This document shows positions 14,101 through 21,637 of a DNA stretch of 43,262 bases, piece after piece. This DNA comes from DATCJU01 sp036562635 (GTDB taxonomy: Bacteria; Actinomycetota; Actinomycetes; Mycobacteriales; Pseudonocardiaceae): NCBI GenBank assembly GCA_036562635.1, contig DATCJU010000084.1:1-43262 (forward strand), written 5' to 3'. The position numbers were made by a program, and so were the translations under genes. The notes below the pieces were generated by a model, which did not search any database, had not been told where the DNA came from, and saw only the letters and a program-made list of their open reading frames with translations. The stretch's first letter is position 1. Each line of letters opens with the position of its first letter.

Positions 14101-17100
14101 CCCGCCGACACCCCCGTGTCCGGGTGCCCCGCCGGGCACGGCCCCGGGGTGGGGTGCGGCACGGTGGGGCGTGGCCGGCAACGGGGTCGTACCGGGACCA
14201 CCCGGGTACCCGGTCGTGGGGCCCTGCCGGAACGGCTGGGTGGCGGCCGGTGGCTGCGGGCCCGCCCACGCCGGCGTCCGCTGCTGGACCGGCTGGGGTG
14301 ACACCGGCCGGTCGGCCGGGGACGTTCCCCCTGCCGGACCACCCGGGCTCCGGACCTGCTCGGGCGCCTGGCCGAAGGGAGACGGGTCGGCGGGCCGGTG
14401 CTGCGGTTGTCCGCTCGGCTGCGGCGGCTGCTGCACCCCGCTCGGCCCCGCAGGCTCCCCGTCGTCCCGGGTGGCCGCCTCGCTCCCGTGCTTGAGCAGC
14501 TGCTGGTGGTCGTACGCCAGAACCAGTGCGGTGAAGTGGTTGTCCGGCTGCTCCAACGCACCCCAGTCCAGCGACCGCCCCGGAGGGGTCGGGCTCTGGT
14601 GCTCACGTGGACGGTCGCCGTCGGGCGAGTAGACGAGCCACTCGCCCCGGGGCGGCAACTCCGGTCGCTGCCCGTCGCCCTTCGGGTCCGGGCTGCTGGT
14701 GAAGAGGTTGCCCTGGCTGTCCAGCCACAGCGAGCCGCGGGGGACCACCACCTCCTTGCCCAGGCACCGGGCGAGCTCGGCCAGGTACCCGTCCCGCTTC
14801 TGCGGGTCCATCCGGCTGGTGTCGACGAGCAGTTCCACCCGCTCGGCGTGGTGGAAGCGGGGGTCATCCCGCAGCAGGGAGGCGAGCTGGTCGGGCCCGG
14901 CGGGGTACGCGAGGCCGAACTTCCCGGGGACCTGCACCCCGTCCGGAGCGAGCACCAGGTGCACGGAGAACGTGCCCGGCGTCTGGGGCACCTGCCGGAG
15001 GAGTTCCACCGGCGTGCCCTGGCCCTGCGGCACCAGCGACAGTCCCGCGGGGAAGGGCTTGCGGTGCTCCTGCGCCTCCCGGTGCAGCGCGTCGAGCTCG
15101 TCCTCCCGCTGCTGGGCCAGCATCTCGCTGTGCCAGTCGCCGCCTTCTTCGGACCGGGAGGCGGAGGACGACGTGGCGTCCCGGTCGGCGCCCCCGTCCC
15201 AGCCGGTGTCGCCGGTGCCGGGGCCCTGGGACCGGGACGGTTCCTCCGACTCGGAGCCGTCCCTTTCGAACCTGTACTCCCCCTCCGCCGACCAGGATTT
15301 CTGGTCCGACGTGGTACCGGACGACCTGTCGCCCGTCGCGGAGCCCGACGACGGGGCCCCGCCGCTCTCCCGGAGCGCCCGCAGCTCCTCCGGGGAGGGG
15401 GTCGCCTGGTGCAGGTAGAGGGGCTTGTCGGGGTCGCCGCCTCCCCCGCCGTCATCGTCGTCGTAGCCGACCGCCCGGCCCAGGTGGCGGGCGCTCTCCG
15501 GGGCCACCCGCGGCAGCTCGCCGTTCGGCCAGTTCGGGCGGTAGCCGGGCGGGTAGGGCTCGGCGTGGACGGTGGTGGTGCCCTCGGCGTCGAACACCGC
15601 CCAGTCCCCGTCCGGCGGCCAGCCCGGGACGATCCGACCCAGTTCGTCCTTCTGCGTCTTCGAGACGAAGAAGTTCCCGTCGGCGTCGAGCCAGACCGTG
15701 CCCCGCGGGGCCATCACCGTGACACCCAGTTCCCGGGCCAGCTCGGCACCGAAGGCCTGGATGCCGTTGCGGGAGTCGCCGGTCTCGCAGGAGATCAGCT
15801 CGATCGTCTCGCCGTGCCAGTTCGTGTGTTCCCTGATCAGCTGGGCGAACTCCCGGGCGTTCAGGTAGACGCTCTGAACACCGCCCTCCGGGGTCGGCAG
15901 GTCCACCTGGACCGAGTCGTTGCGGCCGTGCACCACGACGCGGAACCGGTCCCCGGACATCTGCAGCCGGTTCGCGTAGGACAACAGGTCCTTCTCGTGC
16001 GGGCCCAGCAGGCACACCCCGGCCTTGGTGTCGCGGAGCGCGGGCAGTGCCTCCCGCTGCGCCGGGGTCAGACCGTCGTCCGCGGGTGTGGTGTCCGGGT
16101 CGTGGTCCGGTGCCGTGGTCCGCTCCGGGGTGCCGTCGACCGGGGTGTCCGGCGTGTCGGCCTCCGGACGTGCGGTGGCGGGCTGCTCGTCGCCCGGGCG
16201 GGTCGGCTCGACCGGACCGGTGTCGCGCGCGGGCTGGCCGGCGTCGCGGGGAGCCGGACCGGCCTCGTGCGGCACGGGGCCGACGTCGCGCGGAGCGGGA
16301 CCCGTGCCGGCGGGAACCGGGGCCGGCTGGGCCTGGGGACCGGCGGGTGTTCCCGGACGTCCGGGGCCGTGCGGCGTACCGGGACCACCGTGCGGTGTGC
16401 CGGAGCCGAGGTCCGGACGCAGCCCCGGTGTGGTGGGCAGTGGTGTCCGCTGCCCGGGGAACGGCGTGGTGGGTCCTCCGGCGAAGCCCTGCGGCGGGCG
16501 CGGTCCCGGCGCGCCGGGCGTGGAGCCGGTGATCGGTTGGGACCGGGGTGGCAGGGCACCCGGGGGCGGGGTCGCCGGACGCGCCGGGGCGGCCGGGCCG
16601 CCGAGCGGGACGCCGGTACGCGGGTCGGGACCGTTCGTGGGCCGGTGCGGTCCGGGAGCCGGGTGCGGGCCCGCCGGACGCCCCGGGCCACCGGGGTGGG
16701 TGCTGCCGAACCGGTGCGGGCCTCCGGCGGGCGGCGTGCGGCCGGACGGCGGTTCGGCGGGACGTGGACCGCCGGAATGTCCTGCGCCGGGGTGGGCGGC
16801 GCCGACGGGTGGCGTGGGGTGCGGCCCGGGTGCGGTGCGGGGTGCACCGGGGTGGATCGGTGCACCGTGCGCCGGGCCCTGGTTCGGTCCGGTCAGTGGG
16901 CCGAGCGGACCGGTGCCCGGATGCAGGGCGGCCCCGGAGGGCTGCCCCGGTGAGCCACCGGCCGGGCCGCCCTGTGCCGGGGTGCCGAACAGCGGTGCGG
17001 CGGAGGAGAACCCGGGGGTGGGGGCCGTCGTCGGAGCGTCGGCGAACTGGGAGGACACCGCGGCCGGTGCACCGGGTTCCTGCCCCGGCTGACGGCCGGG

Positions 17101-19389
17101 ACTCGGGGCACCGACCGGCCCGGGACCTGCGGGGTGTGGGCCGCCACCCACGGGGTGCGCACCAGGGCTGCCGGGGTACACACCGGAGCTCCCCGGGTGC
17201 GGACCGCCGAACGCGCCCCCGGTGGGCTTCGCCGGCTCGTGGGGGGTGGGGGCCGGTGCCCCTGCCGTACGCGGTCCGGTGTCGGGATGCCCGGCGGCGG
17301 GGCCGCCGGGAGCGGGCATGGCGCCTGCTGCCGGGCCCGGTGTGGACGGGTGCGGTGCGGGGCCTGCGCTCGGAGTGCCGGGAGGGTGCGGGGCGGAGGC
17401 GGGAGCCGGGCCGCCGGACGACCCTCCCGGTGCCGGATGCGGGGCCGCAGGGGAGGGTGTGGGGCCACCCCCCGTACCGGAGGAGGGACCACCTGCCCCG
17501 GGGGCAGGACCGGTGGTCGCCGGGCTCGGCCCGCCGGGAGCAGGAGTGCTGCCCGTGCTCGGACCGGCGGACGACCCGAGCGGCCCTGCGGAGCCACCGC
17601 TCCCCGGGCCCGCGGGACCGCTGCCGTGTGCGGCGCCACCGGTGGTGGGACCGGCACCGCCCGTGGCCGTGGGGGAACCGCTGCCGGACCCGGCACCGCC
17701 GGCGGGGCTCGCGCCACCCGTGCTCGTCGGGGCGCCGCCGGTGCTCGGTGCCGCACCGGTCGTCGGGGAGGCCGATCCGGTCACCGCGGAGGAGGCGCCG
17801 CCTGCCGGAGCGCCCGCGCCGCCTGCCGGGGCACCCGCGCCGCCTGCCGGGGCACCCGCACCGCCCGGACCGGCCTGGCCGCCCATCCCGGACATACCGC
17901 CACCCGGCCCGCCCGCGTGCGCCGCCGTGCCGCTCGCACTTTCCCCGGGAGCGGAGGTCGGAGCAGGTCCACCGGGAGCCGTTCCGGTGGAACCGCCGAC
18001 CGGGGAGGCGGTCGTTCCGCCCGGCGCGGCCGGCGGGGCCTCGGGAGCGGCCACCCCCTGGGCACTGGTGCTGCTGGGCCCGTGCGAACCGACGCTCGGG
18101 GAAGCCCCGCCCGCCGGTCCACCGGAACCGCCGGTCGAACCACCGGGCGCACCGGTCGCGCCACCGGTCGGTCCACCGGAGCTGCTCGCCGCACCGCCCG
18201 GTGCCGGAGTCCCGGCCGAACCGGACGCGCCTCCCGGCGACGGCGCAGCGGAGCCGCCAGACGGACCGGCCCCGGTACCCCTGTCCCCACCGGAGCCGGT
18301 GTCGGGCAGGTCCGACGTGCCCGCGCCGGAGGACGGTCGGTCGGCAACCGAACCGCCACCGGTTCCACCGCTCGTGCCGCCACCGCTCCCGGAACCCGAG
18401 GAGGGCAGGTCCGGCGGGCGCAGGTTGTCGGCGTTGATGTCGGCCAGGTGACCGGTCGCGCCACCGACACCGCCGCTGACCGCGCCCGAGGACGCCCCGT
18501 ACAGCACGTCCTTGAGCTTCACGCCCTCCCCGCTGAGCGCTCCCTCGATGGCCGTGCTGATGGCGCCCTCGGCAGCCCCCTGGAGTGCCTCGCGTCCGGC
18601 CTGCTTCGCCGCCCCGGCGAGGGCGTTACCGGCCGCGTCGCCGGCCGCGTCGCCGACGGCGTCCCCGACCGCGTCACCGGCGCCACGTCCGGCGCCACGC
18701 AGCCCGAACACGCCTCCCACGGCACCGGAGATGGCTCCGGACTTGGCCGCGTCCAACGTCTTGCCCAGGTCCAGCCCGTCACGGTGACCGGCGGCGATCT
18801 GGTAGCCCTGCACCGCGAGGTCGATCGCCACCGAGGTGCCGATCTCGACGAGGACGCCGGTGAGGAACCGGGCCAGCATCTGGCTGCCCAGCCGCTGGGC
18901 GAGCATGGTGACGAACCGGCTGAAGATCGACTGGACCGCGAATCTCGTGGCGGTCTGCGCCGCGGCGATCCCCGCGGTGGACAGGCCGAGGGTCGGTCCG
19001 GCCGCCGCCAGCATCGCCGCGATCTGTATCGCCAGGACGATCAGCGACAGGATGATGCTGAGCTTGGTGTACTCGATCTCGTTGGCGGTGGCGTCACACG
19101 CCTTGCCCAGCTCCTCGCAGCTGTTCAGCAGCTTGGTGAGGGTGGACTCGTCACCCTCGGCCATCGCCTTCCAGAACTCGCGGAAGGCGTCGGCGGACTC
19201 GCCCTGCATCGCGCCGAGCGCTTCCCTGGCCGCGCCGTCGGCGAGGTGGGTGATCTCCCGCAGGCCGTCGGCCGCCTGCTGCCACGCCTCACTCAGTCGC
19301 CGCAGTGCCGTCTCGTCGCCCTCCGGCCATTCCGATCCGACCACGATCGGAACGAGCCAGCGGACCTCCGGCGGTATCTCGATGCCCAC
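11143..19389 (-). CDS. Giant type VII polymorphic toxin: WXG/CpnT-like head, caspase-like module pair, C-terminal ADP-ribosyltransferase
   Basis: A 2748-residue protein starting at GTG 19389. Residues 1-107 match the CpnT-like WXG head (WLVPIVVGSEWPEGDE, FREFWKAMAEGD); 108-145 and about 155-195 are hydrophobic, and 215-310 is Gly/Ala-rich. Residues 325-1110 are Gly/Ser/Pro linker. Module A (about 1121-1270) has VVVHGR and ELISCETGD, giving a His1154/Cys1201 pair 47 residues apart as in caspase-like peptidases, and ends WAVFDAEG. Module B (about 1444-1590) repeats this layout, including VPRGSLWLDSQGNLF, but has Asp1523 at the Cys position and no matching His. A Pro/Gln-rich stretch and then an Asp/Glu/Thr/Pro-rich stretch fill 1640-2465. 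The tail is an R-S-E ART domain: VHAYTSFALFADLNKALR (2511-2528), VRR (2558-2560), FLSSS (2588-2592) and E2628-R-E2630 before PGSQWLV. The Q/E-x-E glutamate pair suggests arginine as acceptor. The substrate is unknown. Confidence 0.88.
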   Translation of the reverse strand: MGIEIPPEVRWLVPIVVGSEWPEGDETALRRLSEAWQQAADGLREITHLADGAAREALGAMQGESADAFREFWKAMAEGDESTLTKLLNSCEELGKACDATANEIEYTKLSIILSLIVLAIQIAAMLAAAGPTLGLSTAGIAAAQTATRFAVQSIFSRFVTMLAQRLGSQMLARFLTGVLVEIGTSVAIDLAVQGYQIAAGHRDGLDLGKTLDAAKSGAISGAVGGVFGLRGAGRGAGDAVGDAVGDAAGDAAGNALAGAAKQAGREALQGAAEGAISTAIEGALSGEGVKLKDVLYGASSGAVSGGVGGATGHLADINADNLRPPDLPSSGSGSGGGTSGGTGGGSVADRPSSGAGTSDLPDTGSGGDRGTGAGPSGGSAAPSPGGASGSAGTPAPGGAASSSGGPTGGATGAPGGSTGGSGGPAGGASPSVGSHGPSSTSAQGVAAPEAPPAAPGGTTASPVGGSTGTAPGGPAPTSAPGESASGTAAHAGGPGGGMSGMGGQAGPGGAGAPAGGAGAPAGGAGAPAGGASSAVTGSASPTTGAAPSTGGAPTSTGGASPAGGAGSGSGSPTATGGAGPTTGGAAHGSGPAGPGSGGSAGPLGSSAGPSTGSTPAPGGPSPATTGPAPGAGGPSSGTGGGPTPSPAAPHPAPGGSSGGPAPASAPHPPGTPSAGPAPHPSTPGPAAGAMPAPGGPAAGHPDTGPRTAGAPAPTPHEPAKPTGGAFGGPHPGSSGVYPGSPGAHPVGGGPHPAGPGPVGAPSPGRQPGQEPGAPAAVSSQFADAPTTAPTPGFSSAAPLFGTPAQGGPAGGSPGQPSGAALHPGTGPLGPLTGPNQGPAHGAPIHPGAPRTAPGPHPTPPVGAAHPGAGHSGGPRPAEPPSGRTPPAGGPHRFGSTHPGGPGRPAGPHPAPGPHRPTNGPDPRTGVPLGGPAAPARPATPPPGALPPRSQPITGSTPGAPGPRPPQGFAGGPTTPFPGQRTPLPTTPGLRPDLGSGTPHGGPGTPHGPGRPGTPAGPQAQPAPVPAGTGPAPRDVGPVPHEAGPAPRDAGQPARDTGPVEPTRPGDEQPATARPEADTPDTPVDGTPERTTAPDHDPDTTPADDGLTPAQREALPALRDTKAGVCLLGPHEKDLLSYANRLQMSGDRFRVVVHGRNDSVQVDLPTPEGGVQSVYLNAREFAQLIREHTNWHGETIELISCETGDSRNGIQAFGAELARELGVTVMAPRGTVWLDADGNFFVSKTQKDELGRIVPGWPPDGDWAVFDAEGTTTVHAEPYPPGYRPNWPNGELPRVAPESARHLGRAVGYDDDDGGGGGDPDKPLYLHQATPSPEELRALRESGGAPSSGSATGDRSSGTTSDQKSWSAEGEYRFERDGSESEEPSRSQGPGTGDTGWDGGADRDATSSSASRSEEGGDWHSEMLAQQREDELDALHREAQEHRKPFPAGLSLVPQGQGTPVELLRQVPQTPGTFSVHLVLAPDGVQVPGKFGLAYPAGPDQLASLLRDDPRFHHAERVELLVDTSRMDPQKRDGYLAELARCLGKEVVVPRGSLWLDSQGNLFTSSPDPKGDGQRPELPPRGEWLVYSPDGDRPREHQSPTPPGRSLDWGALEQPDNHFTALVLAYDHQQLLKHGSEAATRDDGEPAGPSGVQQPPQPSGQPQHRPADPSPFGQAPEQVRSPGGPAGGTSPADRPVSPQPVQQRTPAWAGPQPPAATQPFRQGPTTGYPGGPGTTPLPATPHRAAPHPGAVPGGAPGHGGVGGQVGQQVPGPVRGGASYGPQPSGQWAPNRSYGHQPGRPVPGPVSRAPQPPTPRPQAWQPHAQPVPRQVGGPGQVPTAHPPQGGHVRPHPQGGALPPQVGSQGSVGRPYHGPQPVPSRAPVPPHAPRGQAPTGPGRAPQAMQGRVPPSHGRPPQGLQQVPPVQGRPPHGQQYRPPQGMPPAQPPAPARSDARPAVQGQAPGHRPHGQQPYGPTQPPAGPTQPPAGAPLPRPAGQPGAGGPGAPVQAARPTVPLRPAPGAPPATVPLTPSGPAVPASAPHGTPQAGVGAPTQAAPTEGPQAPAHPRPESPAATAAPEAHPGTGERPAPQADGRPEPATQALPTTAAAPSTGTSGAGTPGTDAAAESPARPEASTDPVHQDTPQADDTVARAGESDGSTAEPGTTAQETGTTRAAEAGTSAEAAPDSPARPTPGTEADTAERPDSAPETTPTPGDVPQSDTTPEADVTPEPGDVPRVDDTPEPVTAPDVSPDAETDTRPEPTPDASDVPDTSRGEEPSVPERPEDPADQADTAEPDVPREEPEAADTPRPETTGGASGPRAPEPEGTPHSPDGIGQRDENTGSPARPESTPEPSPDTTPDADAPSTTADTDGRKPDGDTSEPENTPEPEGTPENDNTPESDGTSDVPHDRDDDQDGAPEQDPAEQPQPPQPHDVFDPDIDRGLNGGAEPTDPSVTVPERYLDDPDLRATDEEHLAVHQLLSRVSPHVLDRIPEIVARDPGYARIPREELTSVHAYTSFALFADLNKALRTGEGLAEYAPHAHAVASGLRHMPVYEGTAVRRIDVGRSRFAAELITAHYEPGRVVVEPQFLSSSKVDAEHPDTPIPGRVKLVLHSRTGRDVSGVAARPDERECVHQPGSQWLVLRKELVETQLPDGSTDWEWVIELEEITPDSPHHLGLEEVQQRLAERRKRTKEDEELIASARLGSIAAALEGLDDPDPTPEPESAGQGDQENTTAGQTQEGATTDVAQ
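17795..17857 (-). repeat. Three tandem 21-bp repeats in the toxin linker
   Basis: Three consecutive 21-bp units (17795-17815, 17816-17836, 17837-17857) differ only slightly and encode repeated GAPAGGA segments in the giant toxin linker. The unit length is a multiple of three, so copy number could change without breaking the frame. Confidence 0.85.
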
Positions 19390-19456
19390 GAGGTTCCCCC
19401 AGTGCTGGTCGGGGTGGCGTGCACGGCACGTCCCCGAGAAGCTCCTTCTCCTGATG

Positions 19457-19489
19457 GCCGCGCCCGGCCTCGATCGGGAGGGGCGCGGC
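19457..19489 (-). other. Hairpin between WXG100 gene and giant toxin gene
   Basis: A 9-bp perfect inverted repeat (GCCGCGCCC at 19457-19465, GGGCGCGGC at 19481-19489) lies in the 134-bp gap between the WXG100 gene and the giant toxin gene. There is no T-run on the minus strand. It could attenuate transcription or stabilise the upstream mRNA segment so that the small protein is made in excess; this is inference. Confidence 0.4.
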
Positions 19490-19523
19490 GGTCACGAGGT
19501 CGACCGAGTCGACCGGTGCGACG

Positions 19524-19862
19524 TCACGACGCCGGTGCGATACCGCTGCAGTCGGTCCTGATCGAGGTGGCGTCGACGTCCTCGGTGCTGTCCGCCATTC
19601 CCTGCAGGTGGTCGCCGATCTGTGCCAGGGTGGTGACCAACTGGGCGAGTGCCTCGGACGTGCCGGTGCTGGCGGGCACGTACTCCTCGGCGAACTTCTG
19701 CCCGCCTTCGTCGTTGCCCCAACAGGCGCCCTCGGCCTGGATCGCCGTGGTCAGCTGCTGGACCACTTCCTGCAGGGCCTCACCGGCCGCCCGCATCCGG
19801 GAGGCGCCGGAGCGCACCCGGTCGGGTTGCATCCACAACAGGTCGGAGCTCACCGCGATCAC
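19524..19862 (-). CDS. WXG100-superfamily small type VII secretion protein
   Basis: A 112-residue helical protein typical of ESX partners. It opens VIAVSSDLLWMQPDRVRSGASRM, has a predicted helix, then a turn with a W-G variant of the W-x-G motif (ACWGNDEGGQKFAEEYVP, residues 47-63), then a second long helix (LAQLVTTLAQIGDHLQGMA). The GTG at 19862 is chosen because it overlaps the upstream TGA as GTGA, giving translational coupling with the YbaB-like gene. The longer frame upstream is unlike any protein family and is read through that gene. The C-terminal YxxxD/E export tag is not evident. Position next to the giant toxin suggests it is its secretion partner or chaperone. Confidence 0.85.
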   Translation of the reverse strand: MIAVSSDLLWMQPDRVRSGASRMRAAGEALQEVVQQLTTAIQAEGACWGNDEGGQKFAEEYVPASTGTSEALAQLVTTLAQIGDHLQGMADSTEDVDATSIRTDCSGIAPAS

Positions 19863-20515
19863 CACCCACCGCGGAGCACGGAACCGGGCTCGTCGTCGTC
19901 CTCGTCGTCCGGTCGGGACCGGCTCGGCCGGGCCGGTGTGACCCGGTTGCCGGCCCAGGGTGGAGCGGTGGTGGGGGTGCCACCGGGGTGGGAGCGCGAG
20001 ACGACCGGCTCCTCCTCGGGGTCGTCCTCGTAGAAGCGGCCCTGCCCGGAGTCGTGGTACGCGGCTCCCGGCTCCGGTGCCGGTTCGACCGGCGGCACCG
20101 GAGGCTGGGTGATGACGAGGTCGCGGATCGAGGGGGCCCCGGGCACCAGGTCGGGCAGGTCGGGCAGGTCGACACCCTCGGTGAGCGGGGCGAACTCCGC
20201 CTGCATCGCGTTCCGTGCGGCGGCGGTGGCCTGCTGGATCACCGACTTGATGGTCTGGCCGAGCCGTTCCGGGGTGGAGCGTTCGAAGGCGCGCGGGGAG
20301 AGCACCAGGTCGGTGAGCGCCCCGGTGGCGTCGACCCGGACGGTCACCATGCCGTCGGTGGAGGTGACCTCCTGGCTGAGCTGGGCCACGCGTTCCTGTG
20401 CGGCCCTCAGGTCGGCGGTACGCCGGTTCAGCTCCTTGAGCATCTCCTCCATCTGCGCACGGAGAGCACTGTTGATCGCGCGCAGGTCCCCCTGTTCCGG
20501 CTGTCCCCCCAGCAC
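19859..20515 (-). CDS. YbaB/EbfC-family protein (EspL-like), first gene of the toxin operon
   Basis: This 218-residue protein has a predicted coiled coil at residues 12-50 (ALRAQMEEMLKELNRRTADL) followed by the YbaB-type strand-turn-strand (STDGMVTVRVDATGALTDLVLSPRAF, in pieces at 52-77). An acidic/Pro-rich disordered tail follows. YbaB-like proteins such as EspL accompany mycobacterial ESX loci, so a chaperone or regulatory role is likely. GTG 20515 is chosen because AGGAG lies 9 bases upstream (20525-20529); an upstream TTG at 20605 would add 30 residues without similarity to the family. Its stop overlaps the start of the WXG100 gene by four bases. Confidence 0.8.
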   Translation of the reverse strand: MLGGQPEQGDLRAINSALRAQMEEMLKELNRRTADLRAAQERVAQLSQEVTSTDGMVTVRVDATGALTDLVLSPRAFERSTPERLGQTIKSVIQQATAAARNAMQAEFAPLTEGVDLPDLPDLVPGAPSIRDLVITQPPVPPVEPAPEPGAAYHDSGQGRFYEDDPEEEPVVSRSHPGGTPTTAPPWAGNRVTPARPSRSRPDDEDDDEPGSVLRGGW

Positions 20516-20992
20516 CGGCTGTTTCTCCTCTCCGCCCGTGCGTTCGCTCCTGGACGTCTCCTGACCGGAGACTCCCCCTACCGAGCCGAGTCGGCACCGT
20601 ACCAACTGTGATCGATCGATGTGGGCGGAACCGGGCGGGGGTGGACGAGGACAACATGTGCAAGGTCGTCCGGTGCCCGGTGGGGCGGCTCGCTAGACTG
20701 GGTGGGACACCTCGTGGGGTCCGGTGAGTTCGTGGCGGTGTCACGATTCGGCATCGGCGTTCGCCCGGCAGGCGTGGTGTCGCACGTCCGTACATCCGCT
20801 GTGCGATGCGTGTTCGGTGATGTCGCCGAGCGCACGGAGTAACGACGGGGACGGTTCACGAGGAAACCATTCGTCTATCCCATGCTCTTCGACTTCGCCG
20901 TGCGAGCGAGGTGAGATCAGGCCAGGCGGCACGTCATGTCATCTCCGAGATGTGCGACACACCCATGACGACCCGGAGGAGCGGCTCCCGTT

Positions 20993-21022
20993 TTGACCCT
21001 GGCCAGCCAGCCGGGGTATCTT
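20993..21022 (+). promoter_or_regulatory. Promoter of the str operon (rpsL)
   Basis: TTGACC (20993-20998) and TATCTT (21017-21022) are separated by 18 bases, a good match to housekeeping sigma promoters. The start of transcription would be near 21029, leaving a leader of about 230 nt before rpsL. Confidence 0.75.
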
Positions 21023-21162
21023 TGCTGCTCGTGCCCGACTTGGTTGGGCCGGTCCGCGTGCCCGCACACAGCAGCCCTCGGGCTGGGACTGTGGCGGGAA
21101 TGCGAGACTCCTCCGACAACCCCGCTGGGACGCCCTGAGGCTCCAACGGGCCCGGGAGGCAG

Positions 21163-21177
21163 GCGACACGCCCGACC
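21163..21177 (+). promoter_or_regulatory. Leader motif shared with the rpsJ leader
   Basis: The 15-mer GCGACACGCCCGACC occurs here, 86 bases before the rpsL start, and again at 26087-26101 in the rpsJ leader. In both copies GGCG(N)ACACGCC can form a short hairpin. It lies downstream of the proposed promoter, so it would be transcribed. Its role is unknown to me. Confidence 0.6.
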
Positions 21178-21262
21178 TCGGGGTACGGGGGGACCTCAAA
21201 ATTCACAGTGACGTTGGGTGCTCGCCGAGCACCAAGACGCGAACGGAAGAAGCAGCCGGTCT

Positions 21263-21637
21263 ATGCCCACGATCCAGCAGCTGGTCCGCAAGGGCCGCCA
21301 GGACAAGGTCGCCAAGACCAAGACCGCGGCGCTCAAGGGGAGCCCGCAGCGGCGCGGCGTGTGCACCCGCGTCTACACCACCACCCCGAAGAAGCCGAAC
21401 TCGGCGCTGCGCAAGGTTGCCCGTGTCAGGTTGTCCAGCGGTGTCGAGGTGACGGCCTACATCCCGGGGGAGGGTCACAACCTGCAGGAGCACTCGATCG
21501 TGCTCGTCCGCGGCGGCCGTGTTAAGGACCTGCCCGGCGTCCGCTACAAGATCATCCGCGGTTCGCTGGACACCCAGGGCGTCAAGAACCGCAAGCAGGC
21601 CCGCAGCCGCTACGGTGCGAAGAAGGAGAAGAGCTGA
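21263..21637 (+). CDS. rpsL: 30S ribosomal protein S12
   Basis: S12 shapes the decoding centre of the small subunit. The protein has 124 residues. I chose ATG 21263 (MPTIQQLVRKGR) because it gives the family N-terminus; an upstream frame extension is not conserved. GGAAG lies upstream. The decoding loop TPKKPNSALRK (residues 41-51) and GGRVKDLPGV (84-93) carry Lys at 43 and 88, the positions where substitutions give streptomycin resistance, so the gene looks wild type. Its TGA overlaps the rpsG ATG by one base. Confidence 0.98.
   Translation: MPTIQQLVRKGRQDKVAKTKTAALKGSPQRRGVCTRVYTTTPKKPNSALRKVARVRLSSGVEVTAYIPGEGHNLQEHSIVLVRGGRVKDLPGVRYKIIRGSLDTQGVKNRKQARSRYGAKKEKS

Larger units (their letters stand above)
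20516..21262. other. Divergent intergenic region between toxin operon and str operon
   Basis: This 747-bp stretch has no convincing gene. Its left end should hold the leftward promoter of the toxin operon; I see only weak candidates there (a TACGGT hexamer on the minus strand near 20592-20600) and the 10-bp palindrome ATCGATCGAT at 20611-20620. On the plus strand TAGACT (20694-20699) could be a -10 box without a good -35. The right end carries the str operon promoter and a leader of about 230 nt. Confidence 0.6.

Noticed and set aside
17134..19941. 935-aa plus-strand open frame opposite the toxin head and WXG100 gene
   Set aside because: The sequence is Arg/Gly/Thr-rich nonsense while the minus strand encodes WXG-type domains; it also crosses two real gene boundaries.
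20724..20996. 90-aa plus-strand open frame in the str operon upstream region
   Set aside because: No ribosome binding site, no family resemblance, and atypical codon use compared with neighbouring genes.
21263..21637. Streptomycin-resistance type change in rpsL
   Set aside because: Lys43 and Lys88 are both wild type.
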